Part shown: piece by piece, positions 1 to 10,100 of the stretch | Numbering within the stretch: position 1 is the stretch's first letter | Layout: each line of letters begins with the position of its first letter | Translations under genes and position numbers: made by a program | Assembly (NCBI GenBank): GCA_965230015.1 | Contig: CBDDKF010000027.1 | Coordinates: 213,161-277,160 of the forward strand | Reading direction: 5' to 3' | Origin: JABSQH01 sp965230015 | GTDB taxonomy: Bacteria; Actinomycetota; Acidimicrobiia; Acidimicrobiales; Ilumatobacteraceae | Length of the DNA: 64,000 nucleotides | Notes under the pieces: generated by a model | The model's database searches: none | What the model was told of the DNA's origin: nothing | The model's input: the letters and a program-made list of their open reading frames with translations, nothing else

Positions 1-30
1 GTCGGAACGAGTCATTGGGGCGTCCCGAGC

Positions 31-94
31 TGATGCGAGGGAGCGAGCGCCAGCGGGCGAGCGGTGGTACGCGGCCTGCGTGGCCGGGGAACGC
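31..94. repeat. Dispersed intergenic repeat family A, copy 1
   Basis: This stretch lies just past the galT stop. Its reverse complement matches 13798-13862 closely, including a 23-24 base core reading gcgttccccggccacgcagg then ccgc. The other half is a run of gctcgct-type units that can fold on itself. The two copies are about 13.7 kb apart in opposite orientation, and both directly follow a coding sequence, which fits a REP-like or terminator-associated element. The identity was judged by eye. Confidence 0.6.
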
Positions 95-103
95 CGTGAC
101 GGC

Positions 104-1084
104 TCACGCGAGCGCAGCCACAGTTCGCAACACGCCCGCGGCCTCCTCCGGCGGGATGATGTTGATCATCACGCCCGTGCCGCGCTCGAACCCGGCCTGC
201 GATGTCAACTGTGGCCACACATGGGCGTGCCAGTGGTACTGACCCGTGTGTTGGTGCGGCGCCGTGTGGATGCCGAGGTTGAACGACACATCGCCGAGTG
301 CGCCTTCGAGGAGACCGAGTGCATCGCGCAGCGCGATCCCCGTTGCCCGCAGGCTGGCTTCGGAAGCATCCTGCAGGTGCGGTTCGTGCGCACGCGGAAT
401 GATCAGCAGCTCGTACGGCATCCCGCTCCAGTAGGGGCAGATCACTGCGACGTCGTCGTTGGCGAACACCACGCGATGATCGGCGGCCAACTCGGCTTCC
501 ACCGTGGTGCACAACAAGCAGCCGCCGGCGAAGCGAGCGAAGGCTCGTTCCTCGTCGAGGATCTCACCCGGCACGAAGGGCAGGCCGAGGAGCTGGCCGT
601 GGGGGTGGGCCAGCGAGGCGCCAGCTTCACGACCGTGGTTGATGATGAACTGGGTGTAGCGAACCTGCGGCAACATGGCGTGCTGGCGGAAGCGCCGCTG
701 CAGGGTGAACATGAACTCGGCCGCATGATCGTCGTCGAGGTGGTGCAGTCGACCGTGATGGTCGGGGGAGAACACGAACACCTCGTGAATCCCGCTGGCC
801 TCGGCCATCACGAACACCGGCCCCAGGTTGTGCACGGCGAAGGCGTCGTCGCCGTCGAACGCGGGATAGCGGTTGGGGACGACGCGCATCGACCAACTGC
901 CGTCGGCCTCGATCGTTTCCAGCGCCGGTGGCGTGGACTCTTCGTTGCCCGGACAGAACGGACATGGTCGGTCGCTCTCGGTCAACGATTGGTCGCGCGG
1001 TGCGAAGTCGGATGGTCGTTCTGCCCGCTCGGCCACGATCGTCACCCAGCGCCCGTTGAGCGGGTTGAGACGCATCTGGCTCAT
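104..1084 (-). CDS. galT: Galactose-1-phosphate uridylyltransferase
   Basis: The 326-residue protein transfers UMP between UDP-glucose and galactose-1-phosphate in the cytoplasmic Leloir pathway. The N-terminal zinc pair CPFC is at residues 41-44, and the nucleotidyl-transfer motif AHPHGQ sits near residue 160, with the second His as the expected UMP-accepting residue. A second His-rich stretch, HQHTGQYHWHAH, lies near residue 290 and fits the C-terminal half of the fold. Length is typical of the family. The start is the ATG only six bases after the stop of the upstream PAP2 gene, so the two are probably co-transcribed. galU, whose product makes the co-substrate UDP-glucose, is in the same window at 22.4 kb. 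Confidence 0.93.
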   Translation of the reverse strand: MSQMRLNPLNGRWVTIVAERAERPSDFAPRDQSLTESDRPCPFCPGNEESTPPALETIEADGSWSMRVVPNRYPAFDGDDAFAVHNLGPVFVMAEASGIHEVFVFSPDHHGRLHHLDDDHAAEFMFTLQRRFRQHAMLPQVRYTQFIINHGREAGASLAHPHGQLLGLPFVPGEILDEERAFARFAGGCLLCTTVEAELAADHRVVFANDDVAVICPYWSGMPYELLIIPRAHEPHLQDASEASLRATGIALRDALGLLEGALGDVSFNLGIHTAPHQHTGQYHWHAHVWPQLTSQAGFERGTGVMINIIPPEEAAGVLRTVAALA

Positions 1085-1090
1085 TGCTGA

Positions 1091-2101
1091 TCAGGATACG
1101 GGCGGTGTTGCCCCCGGCGGTGACACCTGCTCGATGTCGTTGCGTGCGCCGTCATCTGTCACATCGGCGATGTCGACAGGGTTGTCGTGGTCCAGGCCGT
1201 CGCTGGCGTCGCGTTCGGGACGATCTGCCCGCTCGGCGACGAGCTGTTGATGGTGTTTGCGGTCGAGACGATCGGTGTTCCATCGATGCATGCCCCACCC
1301 GATGAGCGCGCCGATGCCGAAGGCCAGCAGCCCACCGACCCCGTCGATCCAGAAGTGGTTCCCGGTGACGACGATGCAGAACAGCGTCGCTGCGGGATAC
1401 AGCAGCAGCAGCCCTTTGGCCCACCGACGGCGCAGCAGCGGCCACACGGCGATGGCGCACCATGTGGCCCAGCCGATGTGCATGCTCGGCATCGCCGCGT
1501 ACTGGTTGGAGATCGCTGCCACCGTTTCGGAGTCGAACGACCATGGGCCGCCGTACTCGGCGAGTGTGTCGACATAACCGAACCCGTCGACGGGACGGAT
1601 GTTGCTCGGCACGCAGGCCCCGCCCCAGCTGCCCTCGACCTGTGCGGGACAGGGCACGTCGAGGAGCCGCGGCGGCATCAGCGGAAACCACGCAAAGCCG
1701 ATGATCGCGAGCGCGGTCATCGCGGCGAGCGTGTTGCGCCACTGCGGGAACACGTCTTTGCGCTTCACGAACAACAGCACGAACACACCGAGCGTGACGA
1801 TGAAGTGAGCGGTGCCGTAGTACACGTTCCAGAACTGGATGAATCCCCGGTACGGCAGGAACCATTCCTGGACGGTCTCTTCGTGGTACAGCCCGATCCA
1901 CGACTCGAAGCGGATCACCCGTTCGGCGTTGGTGAAGGCGGCCGCCGGGATGCCGTTGTCGGCGATCGCGTTGGAGCCGAACTGGTTCCGGATCCACGAG
2001 TAGACCAGGTAGAAGACCAGCACGATCGACGCCTCTTTCCACCAGAACAGTCGGTGCGTACGTTCCGGTGCGGGCGCGTCGTCGATCGCCTGCATCGTCA
2101 T
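1091..2101 (-). CDS. PAP2-superfamily membrane phosphatase (inositol-phosphoryl-ceramide-synthase-like)
   Basis: This is a 336-residue multi-pass membrane protein. Hydrophobic segments are visible near residues 24-37, 98-111, 126-142, 210-222, 229-246 and 256-270. The PAP2 motifs are PSMH at 205-208 and GNHFWID at 247-253, whose two histidines are the expected catalytic pair. The spacing between them, and the single long extracytoplasmic stretch before PSMH, resemble the Aur1/inositol-phosphoryl-ceramide branch of PAP2 proteins. The likely role is dephosphorylation of, or phospho-alcohol exchange on, a lipid at the outer membrane face; the substrate cannot be told. The tail after residue 275 is charged. 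ATG codons at 2101 and 2095 are both possible starts. The gene is divergent from the ThDP enzyme, with only 32 bases between them. Confidence 0.82.
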   Translation of the reverse strand: MTMQAIDDAPAPERTHRLFWWKEASIVLVFYLVYSWIRNQFGSNAIADNGIPAAAFTNAERVIRFESWIGLYHEETVQEWFLPYRGFIQFWNVYYGTAHFIVTLGVFVLLFVKRKDVFPQWRNTLAAMTALAIIGFAWFPLMPPRLLDVPCPAQVEGSWGGACVPSNIRPVDGFGYVDTLAEYGGPWSFDSETVAAISNQYAAMPSMHIGWATWCAIAVWPLLRRRWAKGLLLLYPAATLFCIVVTGNHFWIDGVGGLLAFGIGALIGWGMHRWNTDRLDRKHHQQLVAERADRPERDASDGLDHDNPVDIADVTDDGARNDIEQVSPPGATPPVS

Positions 2102-2133
2102 CCAATCGTAGGCGCGGATTACGGTCCTCCGAC

Positions 2134-3747
2134 ATGGGTCGAGTCGAGGGTCATGCAGGGGAACAGGCAGTTGCAGCGATGGCTGCGTTCGGTACCGATG
2201 TGATGTTCACGTTGAACGGCGGCCACATCTGGCCGCTCTACGACGCAGCACGCAATCAGGACATGCGCGTGGTCGACACGCGCCACGAGCAGTCGGCGAC
2301 CTTTGCCGCAGAGGCGTACGCCAAGCTCACCCGCCAGCCCGGCTTCGCTGCGTTGACCGCGGGGCCGGGGATCACAAACGGGATCTCGGCGATCACGTCG
2401 GCGAAGTTCAACGGAGCGCCGCTCGTGGTGATGGGCGGCCGCGCACCGCAGGGCCGGTGGGGCGCGGGTTCCCTCCAGGAGCTGGACCACGTGCCGATCG
2501 TGGAATCGATCACCAAGTCGGCGACCACCGTGACCGACCCTGAGTCGGCGGGTGCGGTGGTCCACGACGCCGCAGCAACCGCCCTCACGCCGCACCGTGG
2601 CCCCACGTTCGTCGACTTCCCGCTCGACGTGTTCGGTCCGTCGGAGGGCGACGTTCCCGACGGCGAAGTACCCGCCGGCGCGGACCCCGACGGCGAGGCG
2701 CTCGATGCACTGGCGCGGCTGGTGGCCACCGCCGAGCGTCCTGCGTTCATCGTCGGCTCCGACGTGTACTGGGCGGGGGCAGAAGCCGAATTGCGCGCCG
2801 CTGCCGAAGCGCTCGGCGTGCCGTGTTTCTTCAACGGGATGGGCCGGGGCATGTTGCCCGCCGATGATCCGCTGTCGTTCCTCCGGACGCGCGGTGTGCT
2901 CAAAGCGCGCGCCGACGTGGTGGTGGTACTCGGCACGCCGCTCGATTTCCGTCTCGGGTTCGGCGTGTTCGGAGACGCCACGGTGGCGCACGTAGTCGAC
3001 GCGCCATCGGGGGTGGCCGAGCATGTCGACGTCCTCTCCGTGGCCGGCGACATCGGTGTGACCCTCGGCACGCTGGCCGAGTGGCGCGGTGATCGAGTCG
3101 ACCACACCGAGTGGATCGCTGAGTTGCGCACCGCCGAGCGGGCGGCCGCCGAGCGCGACGGTGCGCTGCTCACCGCCGACCAGGATCCGATCAAACCCGG
3201 TCGCATCTACGGCGAGTTGCGCCAACGTCTCGACCGTGACGGCGTCGTGATCTGCGACGGCGGCGACTTCGCGTCGTATGCCGGCAAGTTCATCGAAGTC
3301 TACGAACCCGGGTGCTGGCTCGACACCGGGCCCTATGGCTGCCTCGGCAATGGACTGGGGTACGCGATTGCGGCGCGCGTGGCGCGCCCCAACTCGCAGG
3401 TGGTGCTGTTACTCGGCGACGGCGCAGCCGGGTTCAGCCTGATGGACGTCGACACGCTCGTCCGCCACGAACTCCCCGTGGTGATGATCGTTGGCAACAA
3501 CGGGATGTGGGGACTCGAGAAGCACCCGATGCAGGCGATCTATGGCTGGGACATGGCCTGCGACCTGCAGCCCGAAACCCGCTACGACGATGTGGTGCGG
3601 GCGCTCGGCGGCGCTGGAGAGACCGTGCGCTCGCCCGGCGAGGTGGGACCGGCCCTCGATCGCGCGTTCGCGTCGGGCGTGCCCTATCTGGTGAACGTGC
3701 TCACCGACCCCGACGACATCTACCCGCGCTCGAGCAACCTCGCCTGA
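2134..3747 (+). CDS. Thiamine-diphosphate-dependent acetolactate-synthase-like enzyme
   Basis: The 537-residue protein has the three-domain ThDP fold. The N-terminal Pyr domain carries the catalytic Glu in RHEQSA near residue 52. A central domain follows, then a C-terminal PP domain with the metal/ThDP motif starting GDGAAG near residue 429 and ending with NN about 26 residues later. Length fits acetolactate synthase, oxalyl-CoA decarboxylase and 2-hydroxyacyl-CoA lyase. No regulatory subunit gene (ilvN) or ilvC is adjacent, so biosynthetic IlvB is not supported and the substrate stays open. The ATG at 2134 is chosen because the family alignment begins there; the open frame extends 66 bases upstream into the divergent PAP2 gene. 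Confidence 0.85.
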   Translation: MGRVEGHAGEQAVAAMAAFGTDVMFTLNGGHIWPLYDAARNQDMRVVDTRHEQSATFAAEAYAKLTRQPGFAALTAGPGITNGISAITSAKFNGAPLVVMGGRAPQGRWGAGSLQELDHVPIVESITKSATTVTDPESAGAVVHDAAATALTPHRGPTFVDFPLDVFGPSEGDVPDGEVPAGADPDGEALDALARLVATAERPAFIVGSDVYWAGAEAELRAAAEALGVPCFFNGMGRGMLPADDPLSFLRTRGVLKARADVVVVLGTPLDFRLGFGVFGDATVAHVVDAPSGVAEHVDVLSVAGDIGVTLGTLAEWRGDRVDHTEWIAELRTAERAAAERDGALLTADQDPIKPGRIYGELRQRLDRDGVVICDGGDFASYAGKFIEVYEPGCWLDTGPYGCLGNGLGYAIAARVARPNSQVVLLLGDGAAGFSLMDVDTLVRHELPVVMIVGNNGMWGLEKHPMQAIYGWDMACDLQPETRYDDVVRALGGAGETVRSPGEVGPALDRAFASGVPYLVNVLTDPDDIYPRSSNLA

Positions 3748-3797
3748 TCATCCGCTCATCACCGCGTACGTAGCGGGCCCGCCCGCACTCGTCCGAT

Positions 3798-3818
3798 TGC
3801 GTAGGCGGTTACGGACGA
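3798..3818 (+). promoter_or_regulatory. Upstream motif shared by the two tandem giant-protein genes
   Basis: The 21 bases tgcgtaggcggttacggacg(a) lie 23 bases before the ATG of the broken first copy. A near match, tgcgtagtcgctacggacgc, occurs at 7084-7103, about 43 bases before the second copy. The coding regions start differently, so the shared block is probably part of the promoter or leader. No -35/-10 pair can be fixed with confidence. Confidence 0.35.
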
Positions 3819-3841
3819 CCCGTCGACCGTCATTGCTCACG

Positions 3842-6800
3842 ATGACGGCATGTACTCGATATCCCTCCGTACGACGCAGAGCCGTCGGATGCGCGCCCCT
3901 CGTCGCGGCGGTCGCTTCCGTCGCCGCCGCGATCGTTGTCGCCGCACCAGCCCAACCAGTCGCCGCCGAGCCAACGGCCTTCGATCGTCTGGAAGGCGGC
4001 CCTGGTAGCGAGGCGTTCGGCAGCGCCGTGACCGTGTTGACCAATGGCAACTACGTCGTCGTCGACCCGCTGCACGACGCCGGCGGCGTCGCCGACGTTG
4101 GCGCGGTGCACCTCTACGACGGCGCAACCGATCGACGCATCAGCACCCTGACGGGATCGAGTGCGCAGGATCGTGTCGGCTCGAAGGGTGTGGCCGCGCT
4201 GGCGAGTGGCGACTTCGTCGTGGTCAGCCCTCAGTGGAGTATCGGCGGCGGCGCAGCGTCCGTGGGTGCAGTGACCCACGTCGATGGTGTGCGCGGACTC
4301 GACGGCGTGGTGACGACCGCCAACAGCTTGCACGGCACGAATGCCCGCGGACCAAGTCGGCGGCGAAGGCGTGACCGTGCTGACGAACGGCAACTACGTC
4401 GTCGTCAGTCCGCGGTGGAACACGAACGCGACGCTCCGAGTGGGTGCGGTGACCTTCGCCAATGGCGACGATGGCATCACCGGCGCGGTGACGGCCGAGA
4501 ACAGCTTGCGCGGCTCTCAGACTGACGACTTGGTCGGGCAAGGTGGTGTGGAGGCCCTCAGCAATGGCAACTACGTCGTGTCGAGCCCGTGGTGGGACGA
4601 CGACACGGTCGCCGACGTCGGCGCGGCGACGCTCGCCAACGGCACAATCGGGCACACCGGTGTGGTGACGGCCGGTAACAGCCTGCACGGCAGCACCGCA
4701 GAGGACTACGTCGGCCTGATGGGTGCGACCGCGCTCTCGTCGGGCAACTACGTCGTCACCAGTCCGTACTGGGACAACGCCGGCGTCGTCGATGTCGGCG
4801 CTGCGACGTTCGCCAGCGGAACGAGCGGGCAGACGGGTCCGGTGACTGCCGCCAACAGCCTGCACGGCACGACGCGTCAGGACTACATCGGTGGCTTCGG
4901 GACGACCGCACTGACCAACGGGAACTACGTCGTGGCCAGCCCGAATTGGGACCACGGCACGACCGCGGACGTGGGCGCGGCGACGTGGGGGCAACGGCGT
5001 GTCGGGCCTCAGCGGCCCGGTGAGCGACAAGAACAGCCTCCACGGCGCGTCGACGGGCGATCGGGTCGGGCTCAGCGATGTTCTGGCGCTCACCAACGGG
5101 AACTACGTCGTGTCGACGTCGACGTGGGACCTCGGCGACGTGGAAGACGTCGGCGCCGCCACGTTCGGCAACGGCACCACGGGTTCGACGGGTCCGGTGA
5201 CCACCGCCAACAGCCTCCACGGCACGACGCAGCACGACCGGGTGGGGATCTCCCCGATGGTCGCCTTGGCGAACGGCAACTTTGTCGTCGTCAGCCCGTC
5301 GTGGGACGGCCCGACCGCTCAGAACGCTGGGGCGGTCACCTTCGGGAACGGCACGAGCGTTCTCTCGGGGCCGGTGACCATCGCGAACAGCCTTTACGGC
5401 ACGAGCGTCGACGACCGAGTCGGTGAAGGCGGCGCAGTGGCGCTGGAGGAGGGCGGGTATCTCGTCCTCAGCCGCAGCTGGAACAACGGAAGCATCGACG
5501 ACGCGGGTGCGGTCACCTTCGGGAATCGGACAACCGGCGTTGCTGGCCCGGTGTCGACGGCGAACAGCACCTACGGGACGACAGCGGGCGACAACGTCGG
5601 CGACGATGCCGTCGCATTGCACGGCGGCGGTGCCGTGGTCGTCAGCGCGCGCTGGGATGCGGCAGGAGTGGTCGACGCAGGCGCCGCGACGTACGTTCCC
5701 GGTGGTGGTCGTGTCGGGCCCGTCGACGCCAGCAACAGCGCCATCGGCACGCCGCCGGGCAAGGTCGACCTGGCCGGCGCACGGCTGACCACCAGCCGCT
5801 CTGTGGTCGTGCCGACAACCCAGAATCAGGCGCTGCTTCTGCGGCTCGACCCGCCGCAGGCGCCGCAGCCCGCCCCGGACGATCTCGGGATCGTCACGGT
5901 CACACCGGGTCGGTTGTTCGAGACGAGGGCAGGGGAGTCGACCGTAGATAGTCGTCAGGAAGGGATCGGTCGCCGGACCGCGCAACAGGAGACGGTGGTC
6001 GAGGTCGCTGGTCGTCATGGTGTGCCGTCGTCGGCCACTGCGGCGATGATCAACGTCGCGGTGATCGACCCTGACGAGCGTGGATTCGTGGCGGCGTACC
6101 CGTGTGGTGGCGATCGGCCGCAGGCGTCGATGCTGAACTACGCCGCTCAGCAGACGGTGGCCAACGGCGCCGCCGTCGAGCTGTCGGCTGATGGGACGTT
6201 GTGCGTGTACACCCATCGGGCCGCCGACATGATCGTCGATATCACCGGGTACGTGCCGGAGAACTCAGCGGTCGGAACGTTGGTGCCGGGTCGTCTTGTC
6301 GAGACCCGGCCGGGGGAGCGGACGGTCGACGGTGTGCAACAGGGCATCGGCCGCCGAGCTGCGGGACAGGAGACGGTCGTGCAAGTCGCTGGGCGCCATG
6401 GCGTACCCGCCGATGCGGCCGCCGGCGTGTTCAACATCGCCGCCGTCGACGCCGACGAGCGCGGGTTCATCGCGGCCTACCCGTGCGGGGCCGAGCGCCC
6501 TGGGGCGTCGATGCTCAACTTCGCCGCGGGGCAGACGGTGGCCAATGGTGGGACGATCGAATTGTCGGCTGATGGGACGTTGTGCGTGTACACCCATCGG
6601 GCGCTGGACTTGATCGTCGATGTGACCGGGTGGGTCGCTGACGCCGAAGCGATCAGCACGGTGACGCCGGCGCGGCTGTTGGAGACGCGCGCCGGTGGGT
6701 CGACCGTTGACGGGCAACAGCAAGTTGTGGGTCGTGTGGCCGCACGCCAGGAGGTCGTGGTCGATGTTGCGGGCCGGGCCGGTGTCCCCGTCGGGGCGAC

Positions 6801-7023
6801 CGCAGCGATGGTCAATGTCGCGGTGGTTGCTCCCGACGACCGGGGGTTCGTCACGGCCTACCCGTGTGGCTCGGACCGGCCGACGGCGTCGATGCTCAAC
6901 TATGCGGCCGGTCAGATCGTTGCCAACGGGGCGACGATCAAGTTGTCGGCCGAAGGCACCGTGTGCGTGTACAGCCATCGCACCACCGACCTCATCGTCG
7001 ACATCACCGGATACTCACGGTGA
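3842..7023 (+). pseudogene. Giant secreted repeat protein, first tandem copy, interrupted by two +1 frameshifts
   Basis: The product would be about 1,060 residues, a paralogue of the intact gene that follows. Residues 1-42 form a signal peptide (Arg-rich start, Ala/Val core, VAA cut site). Then come repeats of about 57 residues with the pattern NSLHGT...DxVG, NGNYVV.SP.WD and VGAVTFGNG, like the short repeats I recall as DUF5650. Three C-terminal modules of about 120 residues follow. The reading frame moves from frame 2 to frame 3 at about 4338-4350, where ten bases separate the Thr and Asp codons instead of nine. It moves again to frame 1 at the GGGGG run 4987-4991. Homology continues without a gap across both sites, so each is a single extra base. 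It may be a real pseudogene or sequencing error. Confidence 0.85.
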
Positions 7024-7083
7024 CTCCAGAGCCCTTCGTCCCGGGCGGCGCGCGGCATGGCGTACGTACTCTCGGCGCTGACG

Positions 7084-7103
7084 TGCGTAGTCGCTACGGA
7101 CGC
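7084..7103 (+). promoter_or_regulatory. Second copy of the shared upstream motif
   Basis: This block matches 3798-3818 at nearly every position apart from one missing base in the middle. It precedes the intact giant repeat-protein gene. It supports common regulation of the two paralogues, or simply reflects their duplication. Confidence 0.35.
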
Positions 7104-7146
7104 ACAGCTCGTGTTCAACCATCACGATCGATGTGTGGAATCGAAC

Positions 7147-10100
7147 ATGTATCTCTCACGCACGCTGTCCTCGATCCGGGCCATCGGATGGCTCGCGGCG
7201 GTTGTCGGCGTTGTCCTCGCGCTCGCCGGACTGATCGTGCCATCATGGGTAACAGCGTCCGAGACGACCTACGACGAGCTGCGGCGCGACGACGGCGGCG
7301 AGTTCGGGCTTCATGCGGTCGTCCTGGCCAACGGGAACATCGTCGTGACCGATCCCGGGTACGACGACGGGGACACGTTGAACGTCGGGGCGGTCTACCT
7401 ATACGACGGTACGACCGAGAGGGTGATCAGCACACTGACCGGCACCTCGGCGAACGACAAGGTCGGCTCGGGCGGCGTGGTGGCGTTGTCCACCGGGCAC
7501 GCCGTGATCACGTCATTGAGTTGGGACGACGGAGAGGTCGCTGACGTCGGTGCGGTCACCTTCCTCAACGGCGACACCGGCGTCGTTGGAACTGTCACAT
7601 CGGGCAACAGCCTTCACGGCTCGTCGCCGGGCGACAGAGTGGGCAACGGTGGCATCGTCGAATTGGCCAACGGGAACTACGTTGTCAGTAGCGAATCCTG
7701 GTCCAACGAGGTGACGCCCGCCGCCGGTGCGGTCACGTTTGGCAGTGGCGTCGACGGCGTCATGGGTCCGGTGACGGCACGCAACAGCCTGATCGGAGCG
7801 AAAGCGCAAGAGCGCCTCGGCAGTCACGACGTGGTTCCATTGGCCGGAGGTGGCTACGTCGTCGTGCACCCCGAGTGGGACAACGGGATCGACCCCGACG
7901 TCGGCGCAGTGATCTTTGGTGATGGGGCGACGGGAGTGGTGGGACCCGTGACGACCGCGAACAGTCTGCACGGCACGAAGGTGGGCGATCGCGTAGGTGA
8001 CGACGGCGTCGTTGCGCTGACAAACGGCAACTTCGTCGTCGCCAGCTCCCCGTGGGACAACGGATCCACAGTCGACGTGGGTGCGGTGACGCTGGGTGCT
8101 CCGCCTGATGTGACCGGTCCGGTGACGTCCGCGAACAGTCTGCACGGCACGAGGGTGGGCGACGAGGTTGGCGAAGGTGGCGTGACGCCGCTGACGAATG
8201 GCGACTACGTCGTGGTCAGCCCCTCCTGGGATCACGGGCCTCGGGCCGACGCTGGCGCGGTGACACTCGTTGCGGGGTCGGGCATGACCGGCCCGGTCAC
8301 GTCGGCCAACAGTCTGCACGGCGCCCTGGTCGGCGACCGCGTCGGCGACGGTGGGGTGACGCCGCTGACGAACGGCAACTATGTCGTCGTCAGTACGTTG
8401 TGGGGGTCTGCCGTCGTCGGTTCCGAGGGTCTCGGTGCGGTCACCTTCGTCGACGGCGCGCTCGGACTGACCGGTCCAGTGACGACGGCGAACAGCCTGC
8501 ATGGGTCGACGCCGGGTGATCGAATCGGCCGCCCGGGCGTGACGGCGCTGCCAAACGGCGACTACGTGGTGAATTCGAGGGATTGGTCGTCGCCGATCGC
8601 GGAACGGGTGGGCGCAGTCACGGCGGCCGACGGTGCCGTGGGCCTCACCGGTCCGGTGACGACGGCGAACAGCCTGCACGGAACGACGCGCTTCGACTTT
8701 GTCGGCTCGAAGGGCACGGTTGTGCTGCCGACCGGTGACTTCGTCGTGGTCAGCCCCACCTGGGACCTCGATGGTGTCAAGGATGTCGGTGCGGTCACCT
8801 TCGTTGCTGCCGCAGGTGGAACCGCCGGACCGGTCACCGCAGCAAACAGCTTGCACGGGGAACGCGCCGACGACGAGATCGGCAGCAACGAGGTGGTCGT
8901 GTCCCGCGGCGGCGGCTATCTCGTGCAGTCGCCGAGGTGGGATCGGGGGGCGATCGTTAACGCTGGAGCGGTGACGTTCGTACGGGCAGGACTCGGAGGG
9001 CTCACGGGGCCGGTCACGGCCGGGAACAGCCTGGTCGGGAGCACCCCGAACGATGCGGTCGGCTCGCAACAGGCCGTCGCCCTCGATCAGGGCGGGGTGA
9101 TCGCGATGAGCTCGTTCTGGAACGCTGACGGGCGGCCGGTCTCAGGAGCGGCCACCTATGTTCCCGAGAGCGGACGGAGCGGCGAGGTCGACGCAACGAA
9201 CAGCGCGATCGGCACACCACCTGGACGGCTCGGTAAACCCGTAGCCCGCGTGACGCCGACACGCACCGTCGTGATCCCCACCGTTCAGAATCGGTTGCTG
9301 ATGCTGCGCCTCGATCCGCCACTGTTCCCACCGCCGGAAGTTCGTGACGTCGGGATCGAGACCGTGTCGCCGGGTCGGTTGCTGGAGACGCGGGTGGGGG
9401 AGTCGACTGTTGATGGTCGTCAGGCCGAGATTGGTCGTCGCGCTGCGGGTGAGGAGACGGTGGTCGAGGTGGCTGGTCGTCATGGTGTGCCCGAGTCGGC
9501 GACTGCGGCGATGGTCAATGTTGCGGTGATTGATCCTGAAGAGCGCGGGTTTGTCGCGGCGTATCCGTGTGGTGGTGATCGGCCGCAGGCGTCGATGTTG
9601 AACTATGCGGCGGGGCAGACGGTCGCTAACGGCGCGACGGTGGAGCTGTCGGCTGAGGGGACGTTGTGTGTGCACACCCATCGGGCTGCCGACTTGATCG
9701 TTGATGTCACTGGGTACGTACCGGAGAACTCGGCGGTCACGACGACGGTGCCTGGTCGGTTGCTGGAGACCCGTTCGGGGGAGCGGACCATCGACGGTGT
9801 GCAGGAAGGCATCGGTCGGCGGGCTGCTGGGCAGGAAACGGTGGTGCAGGTTGCTGGCCGTCATGGGGTACCGGAGGGTGCGGTGGCTGGTGTGTTCAAC
9901 GTCGCTGCGGTTGATGCCGGCGAGCGGGGGTTCGTTGCGGCGTATCCGTGTGGGTCGCAGCGTCCCGGAGCGTCGATGCTCAACTACGGAGCGGGTCAGA
10001 CGGTGGCCAACGGCGGTATGATCGAGTTGTCGGCTGATGGCACGGTGTGTGTGTACTCGCATCGGGAACTCGACTTGATCGTCGATCTGACCGGGTATGT

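Noticed and set aside
4756..6216. Long minus-strand frame opposite the first giant repeat protein
   Set aside because: Its apparent internal repeats mirror the repeats of the sense gene; the sense strand has signal peptide and domain structure.
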